From NCBI GenBank assembly GCA_037367355.1, contig CM074695.1, forward strand, positions 310,001-374,000: a DNA stretch of 64,000 nucleotides, given 5' to 3'. Position numbers and translations under genes: made by a program. This DNA is from Neoscytalidium dimidiatum (taxonomy: Eukaryota > Ascomycota > Dothideomycetes > Botryosphaeriales > Botryosphaeriaceae). Below, piece after piece: positions 21,566 to 32,800 of this stretch. The notes under the pieces were generated by a model. The model was not told where the DNA came from, made no database searches, and saw nothing but the letters and a program-made list of their open reading frames with translations. Each line of letters starts with the position of its first letter. The first letter of the stretch is position 1.

Positions 21566-24500
21566 GCAAGGTGCGTAGAGTCTTGCGAAAAGACCGTAGG
21601 GAGCCTTATTAAAAGCCATAGAGGTATTACTTTCACCGTATTAGTATAATAATAAGTAAAATCTTTCTTATAACTTACTAAGCACGCATTAATAATTAAA
21701 ATTAATAATTTTATGATTTTCTAGGTAGTTAGAAGCGCAAAGAACGAAAAAATAAAGAGCATAGTAGTAGGGAGGTAGTCGCACAACGTAATACCTATAT
21801 AGGGCACCAGTAAACGAGGTACTTATAACCCTTATGGAGGAAAGAAAGTTAGTAGTAGAGCGAGGGTGGCGAGTATATATAGGGCGTTTTCTACCAGGCG
21901 GTCGGCGAAAACGTGACGTCCGAATACGGTAGTAGGCGTAACGTTAGAATGAATAATTCGCTATATCGTATAGAACTAACTAGAAAACCTATAGTATTAA
22001 ACAGGTTCACCGGTAGGTAACTACTAATTACTCCGTATTCGGTATATCGTATAAATTTAGTAACTATACGAAAGCAAGGTATTATTACCTTATAAGTGCT
22101 TTCGTTATACTATTAGCTACTATTTTAGCTATCGGCGTCTATTTTAGCTTAATTATCTATGTCTATACTTCCTAGCGAAGCTAGTATTTATATATATTAA
22201 TATATCGTAGGCTAGTATTAAGTTTTAGTTCTAATTCGTTTATAAGCTCTAGTGTTCGCCTATTATCGCATTATATTTTAATTTCGTGTCCTAGATTAAA
22301 GCTTATATTCTTAAAGAACCTTTTCTACTAAATAGTATGGCGAGCGGTTTCTAATAGTGCGAGGAGTTTAGCTTTAGTAGTAGAAGTTAAGACTATACGC
22401 TACTTTCTAGTACTCTAGTCTACTAGTATACCGAAAAGAATAAAGATAAATCCTTAGTAGCTTTTCCTTATATCCGTATCCGTAGCGAATAAGGTATTAC
22501 TACTAGCTACAAAAGTACTTTCGCCTATATTAGAGCCGTCTATAAAGAGTGCTCTCCTTCGTATATTTCCTAAGTATATAAGTACTTACTTCGCTAGCCT
22601 TTAATAGTACTCTAAAGGGTTTTATAGGTATTCTAAGAGCTTAGACGTTATAAAAGTAATATTAGGGCGTGTAAATATAGAAGTAAAGTTAATCGAACTA
22701 ACTTTACTCTAGTACTTATAAATTTAAGTAGGAGTTACCTGCCTAATATTCTTCGCAATTTACTTCTAGGTAGGCAGTAGTATTGATGTCTTAATGCTTT
22801 TATCGATATAAAAACGCTTAATAAGTGTCTTTATATATAACTCTTATAAGAGCCATATGTGCCTTCTATTTTTATTCCGTATAATCTATACTATAAGGAA
22901 CTATTATACTTCACCAATTAGGCGTATTTCGTAGTACTAGAAGAGCTTCTTTTAGAAGCTATTAACGTGCTTCTTATAGTTCTTACTATAGGCAACGATA
23001 ATATCGTCTACGAAGAAGAAGACGATTAGGTATTCGTTTTTAAATAGATATAGAGCTTCTAGTACTTCCTAGAGCCCAAGCTCTTAAAGAGTTTTATAGA
23101 GATACTTCTACTAGAGCGCTAGTACTTATTTAAGGCCGTATAGTGCTCGTAGTAGGCGTAGTACTTTTCCGGGCTTAATATTCATACCGTTTAGTAGGTA
23201 ATAGTAGACTTCCTCATCTAGAATAACGTAGGGGAAGGCGTTCACTACGTCGTACTAACGAGTTTCGAGGTCGAAGGCGGCAATAAGTACTATAAGGGTT
23301 CTAAGTATGCGTAGAGCTAATATAGCAGCATACGTGTCTTAAGCGGTATACTACTTATCCCCTCTTATATATATTCGTGCCTTATACTTCGTTAATTAGC
23401 CGAATTCGTTAAGTTTATATTTAAATACTTTAGTAAGTAGTATAACCTATTTCTGCTTATTAATAGCTTCGGTAATTAGTACTTCCTCCTAGACGTTCTT
23501 TGCTTAGAGCTTCCTTATTTCCTCTTATAGAGCTTCTAAGAACTACTCCTTATACGGATAAACGAGTAGCTCTTTATAGTTACGTAGTTTAGGAGGGAGG
23601 TCGTATACTTTAGCTTCTAGTCATGTTATTTTCGGTAAGACAGACTAGGCTGCGTAAAAGGCCGTCTTATACTAGTAGTTTTGCTATAATAAAGCTACGT
23701 AGGCCGTTTTTCTAAACCTAGTGCGGCGTCCTTTAATAATATTAGAAGGATTGATTTTAGGAGAGATTTCTACTACTCTTAAGGCCTAATTACCTCTCTA
23801 TAGCGATTTCTAAGCTTCCTATATTATTATAGTCTTACCCCCTACTCTAGAAGCGCTCTATAATAGTAGTTGATTTTCCACTTTAGGTAAGGCTTTAGGA
23901 GTCGGTAATTAACCCTAAGAAGGGTGTATTTTAGGGTCTTTGCGGAGACTATAGCCAGGTGATAACTGTTTTATATAAAAATTTGGCCCACTATCGTCCG
24001 CGGAGGGCGTAGTTCTCCGTATAGAGCTTTCTTCTTCCTCCTAATTACTCTTACTTTTAGAACTTAAATCGATTATATTATTTAGGTCGAGTATAATTAG
24101 TAGGTGCTCTATTAGAGGTTCTACTACTTCTTTAGATACCTCTAGTATAAAGGTTTCTTTTTCGTAAGGCTAAAACCTTATTATTTCGTCGAAAGTAATA
24201 TCTCGTATAATAATAATCCTTTAATCCGGTAGATACTATATTCGGTAGATATTTCTAGAATTATAGCCGATTAAGTAGCCTACTAGGGCTCTATCTAATA
24301 GTTTATCGGATAACGTAATAGTTTTATTTAATATATAGGCCTTACTACCGTATACTCGTAAGTATACTAGCGAAGGCTTACTACTATATACTAACTCGAA
24401 TAGAGTTTTCTACTTTAAGCGCCTACTAGGGGTTCGGTTATAAATATAGGCCGCTGCGGAGTAGATTTCTAGCTATAGTTCTACTAGAAAGTTACCTTCT

Positions 24501-26773
24501 ACTCGTAAGGTGCGAGCTTTAGTAGTAAGGACTCCTCCTAACCGTTCTAAATGTCTATTCTATTTAGGAGTATATAGTATAGAAGCCTCCTAGGTAATTC
24601 CTTACTTTCTTATAGAGTCGTAAAATATATAAGTTAAGGAGGTCTCGTTATTAGAGCGAAAGAATACGACTTTCTACTTAAAACGGGTTTAAATCAACTA
24701 GAAGAACTCCTAAAGAATATCCACGCATTAGTATTTATTTATATATAAACGAACGAGCATGTAGTTTGTTGCTATATATTCCAGGTATATAATATATCTA
24801 TGCTTATTATACGCGTCCATTATAATAATTATATTAAATAAGACGCGAAAGAAGGGTTCTAATAACTATTCTTCCTTCTTTTCTAAACGTAAAATAATCT
24901 AGTACGCTTTCGTTCTTGCATATATATTATAGTGCGATTCCTAATTCGATTAAGGTTTAATTTTAGCTCCTTAAGCGGCTTTAGGGAGGTAAGTTATTAC
25001 TCCTCTACCTGTATAAGCTATAATCTTATACTAGTAATCAATTAGAAGCTTCCTAGTAGTTATAGTAGCTAGAGCGTAGCTCGTATTCGGTAAAGTTAAC
25101 TCCTAGTGGTGTTTAATAAAGTAGGTATCGTTTTCCACTATAATATCGCAGAAGGTAGACCGATCTACTATCTCGTATATACGTCTTTCACCAGCGTCCA
25201 TTAAATAGCCTGATTTCTTAATAGTTCGGATTAAGATAAGGTTCGCTAATATATTAGGTACGTAGCAGACGTTCTTAAGGAGTATTTTAACTTCCTTACT
25301 ATTTCTTTATGCTATAACTAGCACGTCTGCGTAGCTTTTAATTAGTTAAGGTCCGCTACCTAAAATAACGTATTTACCGTTTACTACTAGGCGAACATTC
25401 GTAAGTCGTTGTTTTATATATTTATAGTAAATATAAGCGTTTAAGCTAGTATCTATAATCTATAAGAGCTATATCGTAGTAGGACCTTACTTTTAAGCTA
25501 AGAAAGCTATTAGTGCCGTCTTTACTATAGCTACGAGTAACCTAACTTCTATAGTTAGTACTATAGGCTTCTTTTAATCAAGAATTCGTTTATTTCTTAC
25601 TAGTACTATATCGACTTTCGCCTTAAGTTTAGGGTTCCTAAGTACGTTATTAACTTTCTCTACTATCTCCTTGCGTAGTTACTAATTCGTAGGACGAATA
25701 GATAGATTAATATAATAGTATATAGAGTACTAATAGTGCTTATTATAGAGGCATTTTAGCTTCCTCTATCCTAAAGAATGGCCCCTAAATTCTACTAAGA
25801 AGGCTTATTTAGGTTGCTTATATAGGTTCCCTTTTAACTCTACCTCGGTTCTATACTGTTTATATATTATAATAACACTATAGTCTAACAAGAGGTTATT
25901 CTTAAGTAGTGTTCGTTAGTTTAAGGCGTAGATTTTGTCGTACTTCTAAAGTATTGCTAGAAAGGCTATACTAGCATACTTAGTAGTTATAAGGACAAGG
26001 TTATTTGCTTCTATACGAAATGCCCATTCTTCCCATTTGTCTATCCATAAGAGGACGTTTTAATAAGTAGGTGGTGTCTAAAGCTTCGTGTATTCTATAT
26101 ATAGCTGTTCGATAATACTATCTTCTAGTGGTGCTACTCGTTTCTAAAGGGCACGGAGTAGCGTCTATAGGTAATAATCCTTAACTCTCCTAAGAACTAG
26201 TTAGTATTAACGTCTAATTAAGTTAGTAATAACCTTAGATAGCTATAAAATACGGTCCTTAGCCTTTAAATAGCGCGAGAGATTCCGTTTGTATTCTGCT
26301 TTAAGTTTATTATTCGACTATAGGTTAAGATTTGATAACGAGGAGCCTTATATGGCTAAATTTAGGCTTAGTATAGGTTCCTCTAGTTGCGTTAGCTTGT
26401 TAGGCTTGCTAGGGTCGATATATTCGAATATTTTATCGGATTTCGCCTTGATTCTAATAGTGTTAATCTAGTCTTCCTATTTATTAGGGCTGGTTAGTAT
26501 GACTGGTACACGTAAGGCTATTATAGCGTATATACTAGTGTTTAACTAGCCTTATGTGGCGTAGTCCGTACGTAAAGGAAGCGTTCCTTAATAAAATAAC
26601 TAAAGAGCTTCGTGCTTTTAGGTTCGAAGAAGGCGTACGACTCTCGATTAAGTACTTGAACACTAGGTGGTGGTAGTAGTAGGATGTGCCGACACTGCCG
26701 TGTATATTGTTACCTGGATGCCACAGGTCAACTTGTGTATGTATATTACTCGGAAGGCATTAATACGTAGGCC

Positions 26774-26784
26774 GGGCTTATAAC
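26774..26784 (-). other. Primer-binding site, initiator tRNA-Met half-molecule type
   Basis: On the element strand GTTATAAGCCC follows the 5' LTR directly. One G-to-A change away, GTTATGAGCCC, is complementary to the anticodon stem-loop GGGCUCAUAAC of initiator tRNA-Met. That internal priming site is known from Drosophila copia and relatives. Confidence 0.6.
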
Positions 26785-26992
26785 TATTGAACTGGTTAGT
26801 TGATAGGGTGCTGTATTAAGCAGTAATGATTAGTAGAATAAATAAATTGGCATACTGGTAAAAAACACCGAATGAGGGTGATTATATATATTCAGTATAC
26901 GCTAATGAGTAAGCGAAATTGGTGGCGGAATTAAGTGTGAAAGGAACGTGCTATAATGGAAAAAACAATGACTGCAACACCAGTGTTTGACA
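26785..26992 (-). repeat. Copia LTR (5' LTR in element orientation)
   Basis: 208 bp, same ends as the left LTR and followed by TCTAC at 26993-26997. This copy keeps more C/G at the variable sites (for example CTGCAACACCAGTG against CTGTAATACTAGTG). Confidence 0.9.
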
Positions 26993-27775
26993 TCTACTGA
27001 GGAACAACTTGCCGTCTTGAAACTGGCTAGAGAGGTCTTTCTTAAGATGGACGCGAAGACTCTTCCCGGACGCTTATCGTGGCCGACCTTATGGCATACC
27101 GACCTTCATATGGGAAACATCTACGTTTCTAATGATGACCCTACCCAAATCGCCTCGCTTATTGATTGGCAGTCTATCGTAGTCTCGCCTTTATTTTACC
27201 AAGTTCGCTTTCCCGAATTTATCAGCATTGGCGATGACTACGAGCTTGGATACGAGATACCAACGCTCCCGGATAATATCGATGAAATGGACGACGACGA
27301 TCAAGCGATTACTAGGTTCAAACATAAACAAAAAATGATAGGCAAGGCTTACGAGGCTGCTAGCGGTTTTAAGAACAAGAATGTCTTCAAATCTATTCGC
27401 CTTCCTCCCCTTTTTAGACAACTCTTCCTCCGTTGCGGAGAAGCGTGGGAAGAGGGTATTGTACCACTTCGTGTTTGCCTAATCGCAATAGCCGATATCT
27501 GGAATAAAGCTGGATTTTCCGGCGACTGTCCATATAATTTTAGCGAGGACGAGATTGAACAGTATCAACAGGAATTTCAAGAATACCGGGACCACCATAA
27601 GATATATGAACTCGCTCGGGAATATCTTGGTACCGATGCCGATGGCTGGATCGCCCCTGATGACGACTTTGAGGAGAAGCAGCAGCGGAATAAGGAACTG
27701 CTTGAGATTTGCATAGCTCACTGTGCAGAGTATGGTAAATCGGCTGAAGAGATACGGATGATTTGGCCGTACTAA

Positions 27776-28085
27776 TGAGGGTTTGGGCGTCTCTCTCCGT
27801 TACGCAAGTTGAAGAGCTCATCAAGGGCAAAAATAGAACAGTGCTCTCAAGACGTCTCGAGTTATGACTGGCAGTCATTTCACATGGGATGTTGACGAAA
27901 GATTCATACATTCATTCCAATGCAATGGACCGTAGGTACAAGAGCTCTACAGCTTACGCTACATACACGAAAATCCCTGTTCATACGTCAACCAGCAGCG
28001 GAGAAAATATCGTCGTAGCTTTGTCAAAGAAATCTAAAGGATCCATCAGCGCTTTTCAGATTTATAAGAAGAATCTCTTTACCTC
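27776..28085. other. Intergenic
   Basis: Convergent gap between the APH-type gene and the small reverse gene. No gene seen. Confidence 0.4.
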
Positions 28086-28447
28086 TTAGCCGATCCTCGA
28101 CTTGTACTGGGTGGTCACAGTCTTGAACATGTTTTGAAACGCCTCCTCCTGCTTATCCTCCGGGGTGTGATTTCGATCTCGGCAGAAGCAACGTTGGTAT
28201 GGGTTCCTTTTTTATTGCTGACGTACTCCTTGAGGGCGGGGCTCTTCGCCTGGGAGTTGACTTGTAGGTTGACCTTCTTCTTTCCATTCACTACTTCTCC
28301 AGCATCATAGCGCAATTGGAGTGATGCGTCGTTCTTCCCCGTCTTTGACGGGAAGATACGCCCTCCAGGGGTTTGCTGCTGGAAGAATTTCTTCCAGCTC
28401 TTCGTCTTGATGATATTATCGTGGAGTTCCTTGAGGACTCTGGACAT
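28086..28447 (-). pseudogene. Small protein of unknown family with apparent one-base frameshift
   Basis: From the ATG at 28447 the frame encodes MSRVLKELHDNIIKTKSWKK and continues as a soluble, basic protein (SLQLRYDAGEVVNGKKKVNL, then AEIEITP). At a run of four G on the plus strand (28163-28166) the frame turns into an Arg-rich tail, RRISRRRRFKTCSRL. The +1 frame from the same point instead gives PEDKQEEAFQNMFKTVTTQY and ends RIG at 28086. That second version has normal composition and an amphipathic helix, and the total length, 362 nt, is one base short of a whole codon number. So a base lost from a homopolymer, in the genome or the assembly, is likely. I do not recognise the family. Confidence 0.45.
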
Positions 28448-29373
28448 TTTGACAGTATACGAACGTGCTTGAATGGCGTCGGGCTCGTGAGTGGTGTTTT
28501 CGATCTAGGGTGACACGGTAAGGAAATTTACGAAGAGCAATAAGAGTCTGACTGACCTGGTACTGGGTTCGAGAGATAGGTTTGCTTTGAAGGCTCACCA
28601 CCAACCGCGCTGTGACGAACATTTATACCAGTAACCGGACGAAGATTCGCCCGATTCCACGCGCCAGGAGGTCAGCAGCAGACTAGGACGATTGACGCGG
28701 CATATTATTTCATGCCCAACTGAGCGTGTTCCCCCTCCGTCAGGTCGTCTATTGGCTCTGCGAACTCGGTACGGCACAGCTTTACGACGGGGCCAAACTG
28801 AGGCTGCAGGGCGGCTGAATGATAATTTGCCGTGCCTGCTCCAATATTATTATTGGAGTGCGTGTTTAGTGCGGCGTGGTTGCGGCGTACAGGCTTGACT
28901 ATTACGTTCTGGTCTCATGCGCATCGTTCTGTCAAGTCGATTCAGAGACTCTGCGCCTTGCTCATGCAGTGTACCGATCGTGCTAACAGCTCAGCTCTGC
29001 TATGCTTTTATTTTCCTTTTTTTTAGTTTCAACAGCAATATATTAACCCCCCCGTGCTCAACGGAGTAGATGAGTGAGGAACAATAAGAGACAGTTCAAA
29101 ATTCACCTAAATCAGTACTATTCGTCCAGTTGGCTAGTGCATAGTTAGGTGCCGTGGTTGCCTGGAGGGGAGTTTGTGTCTTAGATGCCTACACTTGTTT
29201 AGGATCCTGTGCCGCAAGTCAGTGGGTCTCGAGTCAGTCAGGACTTTGGCGCGTAAGTCATAGCTGCGCCGCATACTCCCTGCTCAAACAGCAACTTTCA
29301 GCTTCGCGCCGCGCCATCTCTAATAGAAGAAAAACCAAGAAGCCAAATGCCATATGCACTCTGGGGAATGTTA
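28448..29373. other. Intergenic, nothing recognised
   Basis: About 0.9 kb of mixed composition including a T9 run near 29016 and a C9 run near 29049. It has no supported gene. Confidence 0.4.
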
Positions 29374-29535
29374 GGAACCCAAGGCAACACGGGCTTTTTG
29401 ATCCCAAGGGCTGACCCAAAGAGCTGAAAGCCCGCACGGGAAGAAGCACCGCAAGGGCCAAGAACACCTGCTACTCCGCACACCATGGAAGCCCGCAGGG
29501 GATCCGGAGGAGCAGACGGACCGCTCGAGGAACGA
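29374..29535 (+). repeat. GC-rich dispersed repeat, copy B
   Basis: Module 1 (29374-29460) starts GGAACCCAAGGCAACACGGG, passes through CCCAAGGGCTGA and ends AAGAAGCACCGCAAGGGCC. Module 2 (29491-29535) is GCCCGCAGGGGATCCGGAGG followed by AGCAGACGGACCGC. Both match the 18.3 kb copy, where the modules lie in opposite orientations. Confidence 0.55.
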
Positions 29536-29813
29536 TCCCGGGGGGGACGGAAGCCCGCCAAAATGGGCACACCACGAGTCCTTTGATAAGGAATGTTGCC
29601 CTAATAGTGAAGACATGACACACTCCTCCACCTGTGGTCGTCTCCGTTCTATCAAACGTTATGAGTCTCTCCACTAAGCCATCCACCCTTTATATTCTAC
29701 TTATCTATAATGCCCATAGATTTCGCCAACTTCACAATGGAAGTGTCCACAGCGCAAAAATTGCAGAAGGCTCTCGAATAAGAGCAGCAAATCCACCCTG
29801 AAATGCAAAATTA

Positions 29814-32800
29814 TCAGGGCCCGAAGTGAACGTAAGGTGCCCAAGTGTGAATATCAACTTGAGGATCTTGACGCAGCTCAAGTATGGCGCAACGCAAAGC
29901 CTCCGCGACAGATCTGTTCGCATTCTCTGAGCCATCCCTCTTGAGAAGATTTCGATAGAAAAGGCCGGACAGCTTCGCACACGCCTTGTCTCGTACTGGC
30001 CAGAGTGAACCAACCACATGCGGAAAGCCAGCCATTTGGAACGCGCTGGATAGGTGAATGCCCTCATCTCCGAGTGAAATAGATTTCGACTCCGCCGTTG
30101 AGCAGGCGGACAGATACGCAATCCATGCCCGGTCTTTGTTCACAACGTCAAGCAGTTCCGAAACTCTGAGCTTATCGACGCCGTCGCGGAGCTCTCCAGA
30201 TTGACTCTTTTGTTGCAGAAGAATGTGACTTTTCGAAGGATCTCTTTCGTCAGAGACCCCGTGGCAGGCGAAATGTGCAATATTGCAATGTCCAATCTTC
30301 TCTAACACCTGATCGGCTGAAGGCTGCCTCAAGGATATGACATCCATACGGTTGTCGATACCATCACGGATTTCCCTTCCTTCATCTTCAACTCCGAAGA
30401 GTGGAGTATGCCCTGGTGTCGTTGGCATCGTGACCAAAAGTAGGGATTGTCTTTCTCCTACTTGCGCTTTCGCTATGGCGGATTTATCCCGTGTGTGCTT
30501 GAGGGCTTTGATGGTAGTCGTGTAAGAAGATAGCGTCCTATCCAAACAACCTTTAAAAATGCCATTCACGTACCGGCCGGCAGCGTGGAAGGGAAGCGAA
30601 CTGGCGTATCCTGAGCCAATCCACCATACACGGGGAAGATCCTCGGACGGAGGTAATTGATTCAACACCGGCTCAACGCAAGTGGTCCAGAGCCATTCCA
30701 TGGCATCGGAAGTATCACTCTGTTCCAACATAACGTTACGTGAGCCACGCTCATCCGGAAAAGTATGGTTCTTTTGTCGCATACGAGGCAATGGTGTGTT
30801 GTCACTTCCAGACGAGTCCAGCTGAGAAGGCTGGTGTCGTATGTAGCTGTCCAGTAGATGCTGTGATTCGGGAGAGCTGTATTCCAAAAATAGATTCCGA
30901 AACGCACGGGGCGCGTCTGGAGACTTCAAATCATCCAGACTGAGCGCGACTGACTTAATATTATCTCTCGACACAATGATAGCATCAGCTCGAATGTCAT
31001 TGATGTTGACCAAGATAATGTGGCCATCTTCAGCACACTCCTGAAGCTCCGTCACCGGTGAATGTTGATTGAAGAACTCAAATCCTGGAAGCTGTCGAAT
31101 TTTCTCCTCGACCTCGATAAGCTTGTTTGCAGCTTCTTGGCGATCCAGAGTTACGTTTTCTTGAGCGGCTGGGGGCAGTCCGTCGACCTTAGTGGAAATC
31201 GTATCTTGGAGGGACTCATATTCGTTGGCCAGGTCCGCATAATGTTGCCTCAGCTCCGAGAGGTCGCTACTACGGCCATTGATTATATATCCCAGCATCA
31301 TACCACGGCCGAACTCAGCCCGTTGAAGAGCCTCATAGACGTCGCCTTTGTAAAGGGAAAGAGAGCAAGCGAAGGAGACAATACCTTCACATGACTCCAG
31401 CGCGTGCTGTTGATCTTCCCTGTTAAGGTTGCGACTGCATAGGCTTGGCAGAAGCTTCAAAGTCTCTTCCACCACTGAGTCTGCTTCGTCAAATTTACGC
31501 ATCATACCTGATAAGAGCCAGGTAGCACGCCTTCCAGCGTGGATGCGATGGAAAGGCGCTGAGGGCAGCCTCTGTGCCTTTTTCAGCAGCTCAACACATT
31601 CGTCCAGATCTCGCGGATCTTGGAACCGGTTAAACCGCATGCCCAACGTCATCGCCGCTACATAAAGCTGCTGTGTCCTTCGCGGCAAATCCTGTTCAGT
31701 AGTTTGAAGTGCGATGCGACAATGTTGCATTGCATGCTCCAGGGCGTCGACGTCATCAGTGTCTCGATATCGTGAGATGAGGAGAAGAGCGAAAGTAAAA
31801 TTCGTGTTGCCGAACTTGACATGCTCAGGGGTTTGGGACTCCAGAACCAGGCGGATCATGGTGGTTGCCATATCGAGAGCGCCAAGATCTCCTGTCCGCT
31901 CGTAGACCTGCATGAGAAAGACAGCATCATCGTGGAGGATGTCGGACTTCACGTGGTTTCCCAAAGCTTTGGATGAGAAGATTTGTGAGTAAGTGGCAAG
32001 GGCATCGTCCATGTCCTGTGGGTCTCGCGTTCTTGAAAATTTTAAAGAATGGAGAGTTGCTAGGAGAGCTCGGCAGTCTTGAATGTCATCATCTGACTGG
32101 GGACTTATTGAGAGTGCTTCATTCACCTTCCGGATTGAAAGGTTCATGTCTTCAGTATTTCCAGTCTGTTCATAACGAGTCATGAGTACCCTTGCCATCT
32201 GGCGTAGCCAGCTGGATGCTTTCGCCGGTTCCAAACGATGAGTTGCTTTAACGGCTTTGTTCGAGTAAGACACGGCAAGGCCCAAGTCGTCAACGTTGCC
32301 GGTGCGGTCGTACCGTTGCTGTAAGGCAGCGACGAGATTGTTTAGCCTAAGTGCGCGAGATTGATCGTTCTCCTCTGTCAGTTCAACAGATTGCTGGAGG
32401 AGCTCCACCGTCCTTTGGAGGTCTCTCATGTCTCTTCTCTTGACAAATCGTCGCGAGATATTTGAGGCAATGTTCGAAAGCCAACGTGCGTATGTGGATG
32501 CGTGCGTAGAAAATACGGAAGCACCATGTTCCGCCAGAGCGATGGCCATTTCGAGGTATTCAGCTTGCCCAGTCGACTCATACTGATGTTCCAGCCACTG
32601 TAATCGATTATCCCAAAGAAGGTCGTTGACTCTGCTGTCAACAGGAAGGTTGGATGTTGCCGCTTGCGCCTGTTCATAAGCCTCTTGCATCTCGTCTGCT
32701 TCTCCCCCGACTGCGACCAACAATCCATACTTCTGAACTAGGGCGAGTGGAAAGTCGGGATGTTCACTGTACGCGGGATTGGCCAAATTCTCCGAATGCG

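Larger units (their letters stand above)
21348..26992 (-). mobile_element. Ty1/copia LTR retrotransposon, full length, RIP-degraded
   Basis: 5645 bp bounded by two 208-bp direct LTRs and the duplication TCTAC. Orientation is minus: the reverse strand near 22991-23020 reads FFFVDDIIVAY, the copia reverse-transcriptase YVDDI box. On that strand each LTR begins TGTCAAACAC and ends TTCAATA, originally probably TTCAACA. Almost no frame of 60 codons survives on either strand over 5.4 kb, and the interior is AT-rich with abundant TA and few CA/TG. The two LTRs differ at about 13 sites by my count, all transitions. Both fit repeat-induced point mutation. A possible degraded Gag zinc-knuckle stretch lies near 25750-25800. 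Not autonomous. Confidence 0.9.
20290..27775 (+). pseudogene. APH-family phosphotransferase gene split by a copia element
   Basis: Exons are 20290-20392, 20441-20740, 20796-21176, 21245-21347, then, after the insertion, 26998-27775. Ignoring the insert and one target duplicate, the coding length is 1665 nt (554 codons plus stop) with no internal stop or frameshift. The family is the fungal aminoglycoside-phosphotransferase/AIM9-like group: ELFKYTNGRF, IEKMEGGFSKALLM, VAKLP, VPVPKVLAW, GAEYIIMEK, then the catalytic WHTDLHMGNIYVS and LIDWQS. The N-terminus (MPLLFSITSISVKLWRSKH) is basic and could be a mitochondrial presequence. The insertion lies between ...PYGPPRGS and TEEQLAVLK, upstream of the catalytic loop, so no normal product is expected. 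The intact flanking frames suggest a geologically recent event or a duplicate still held by selection until then. Confidence 0.85.

Noticed and set aside
26289..26471. 60-codon frame inside the copia element
   Set aside because: It is the only surviving frame of that length in a mutated element, on the strand opposite to its coding strand.
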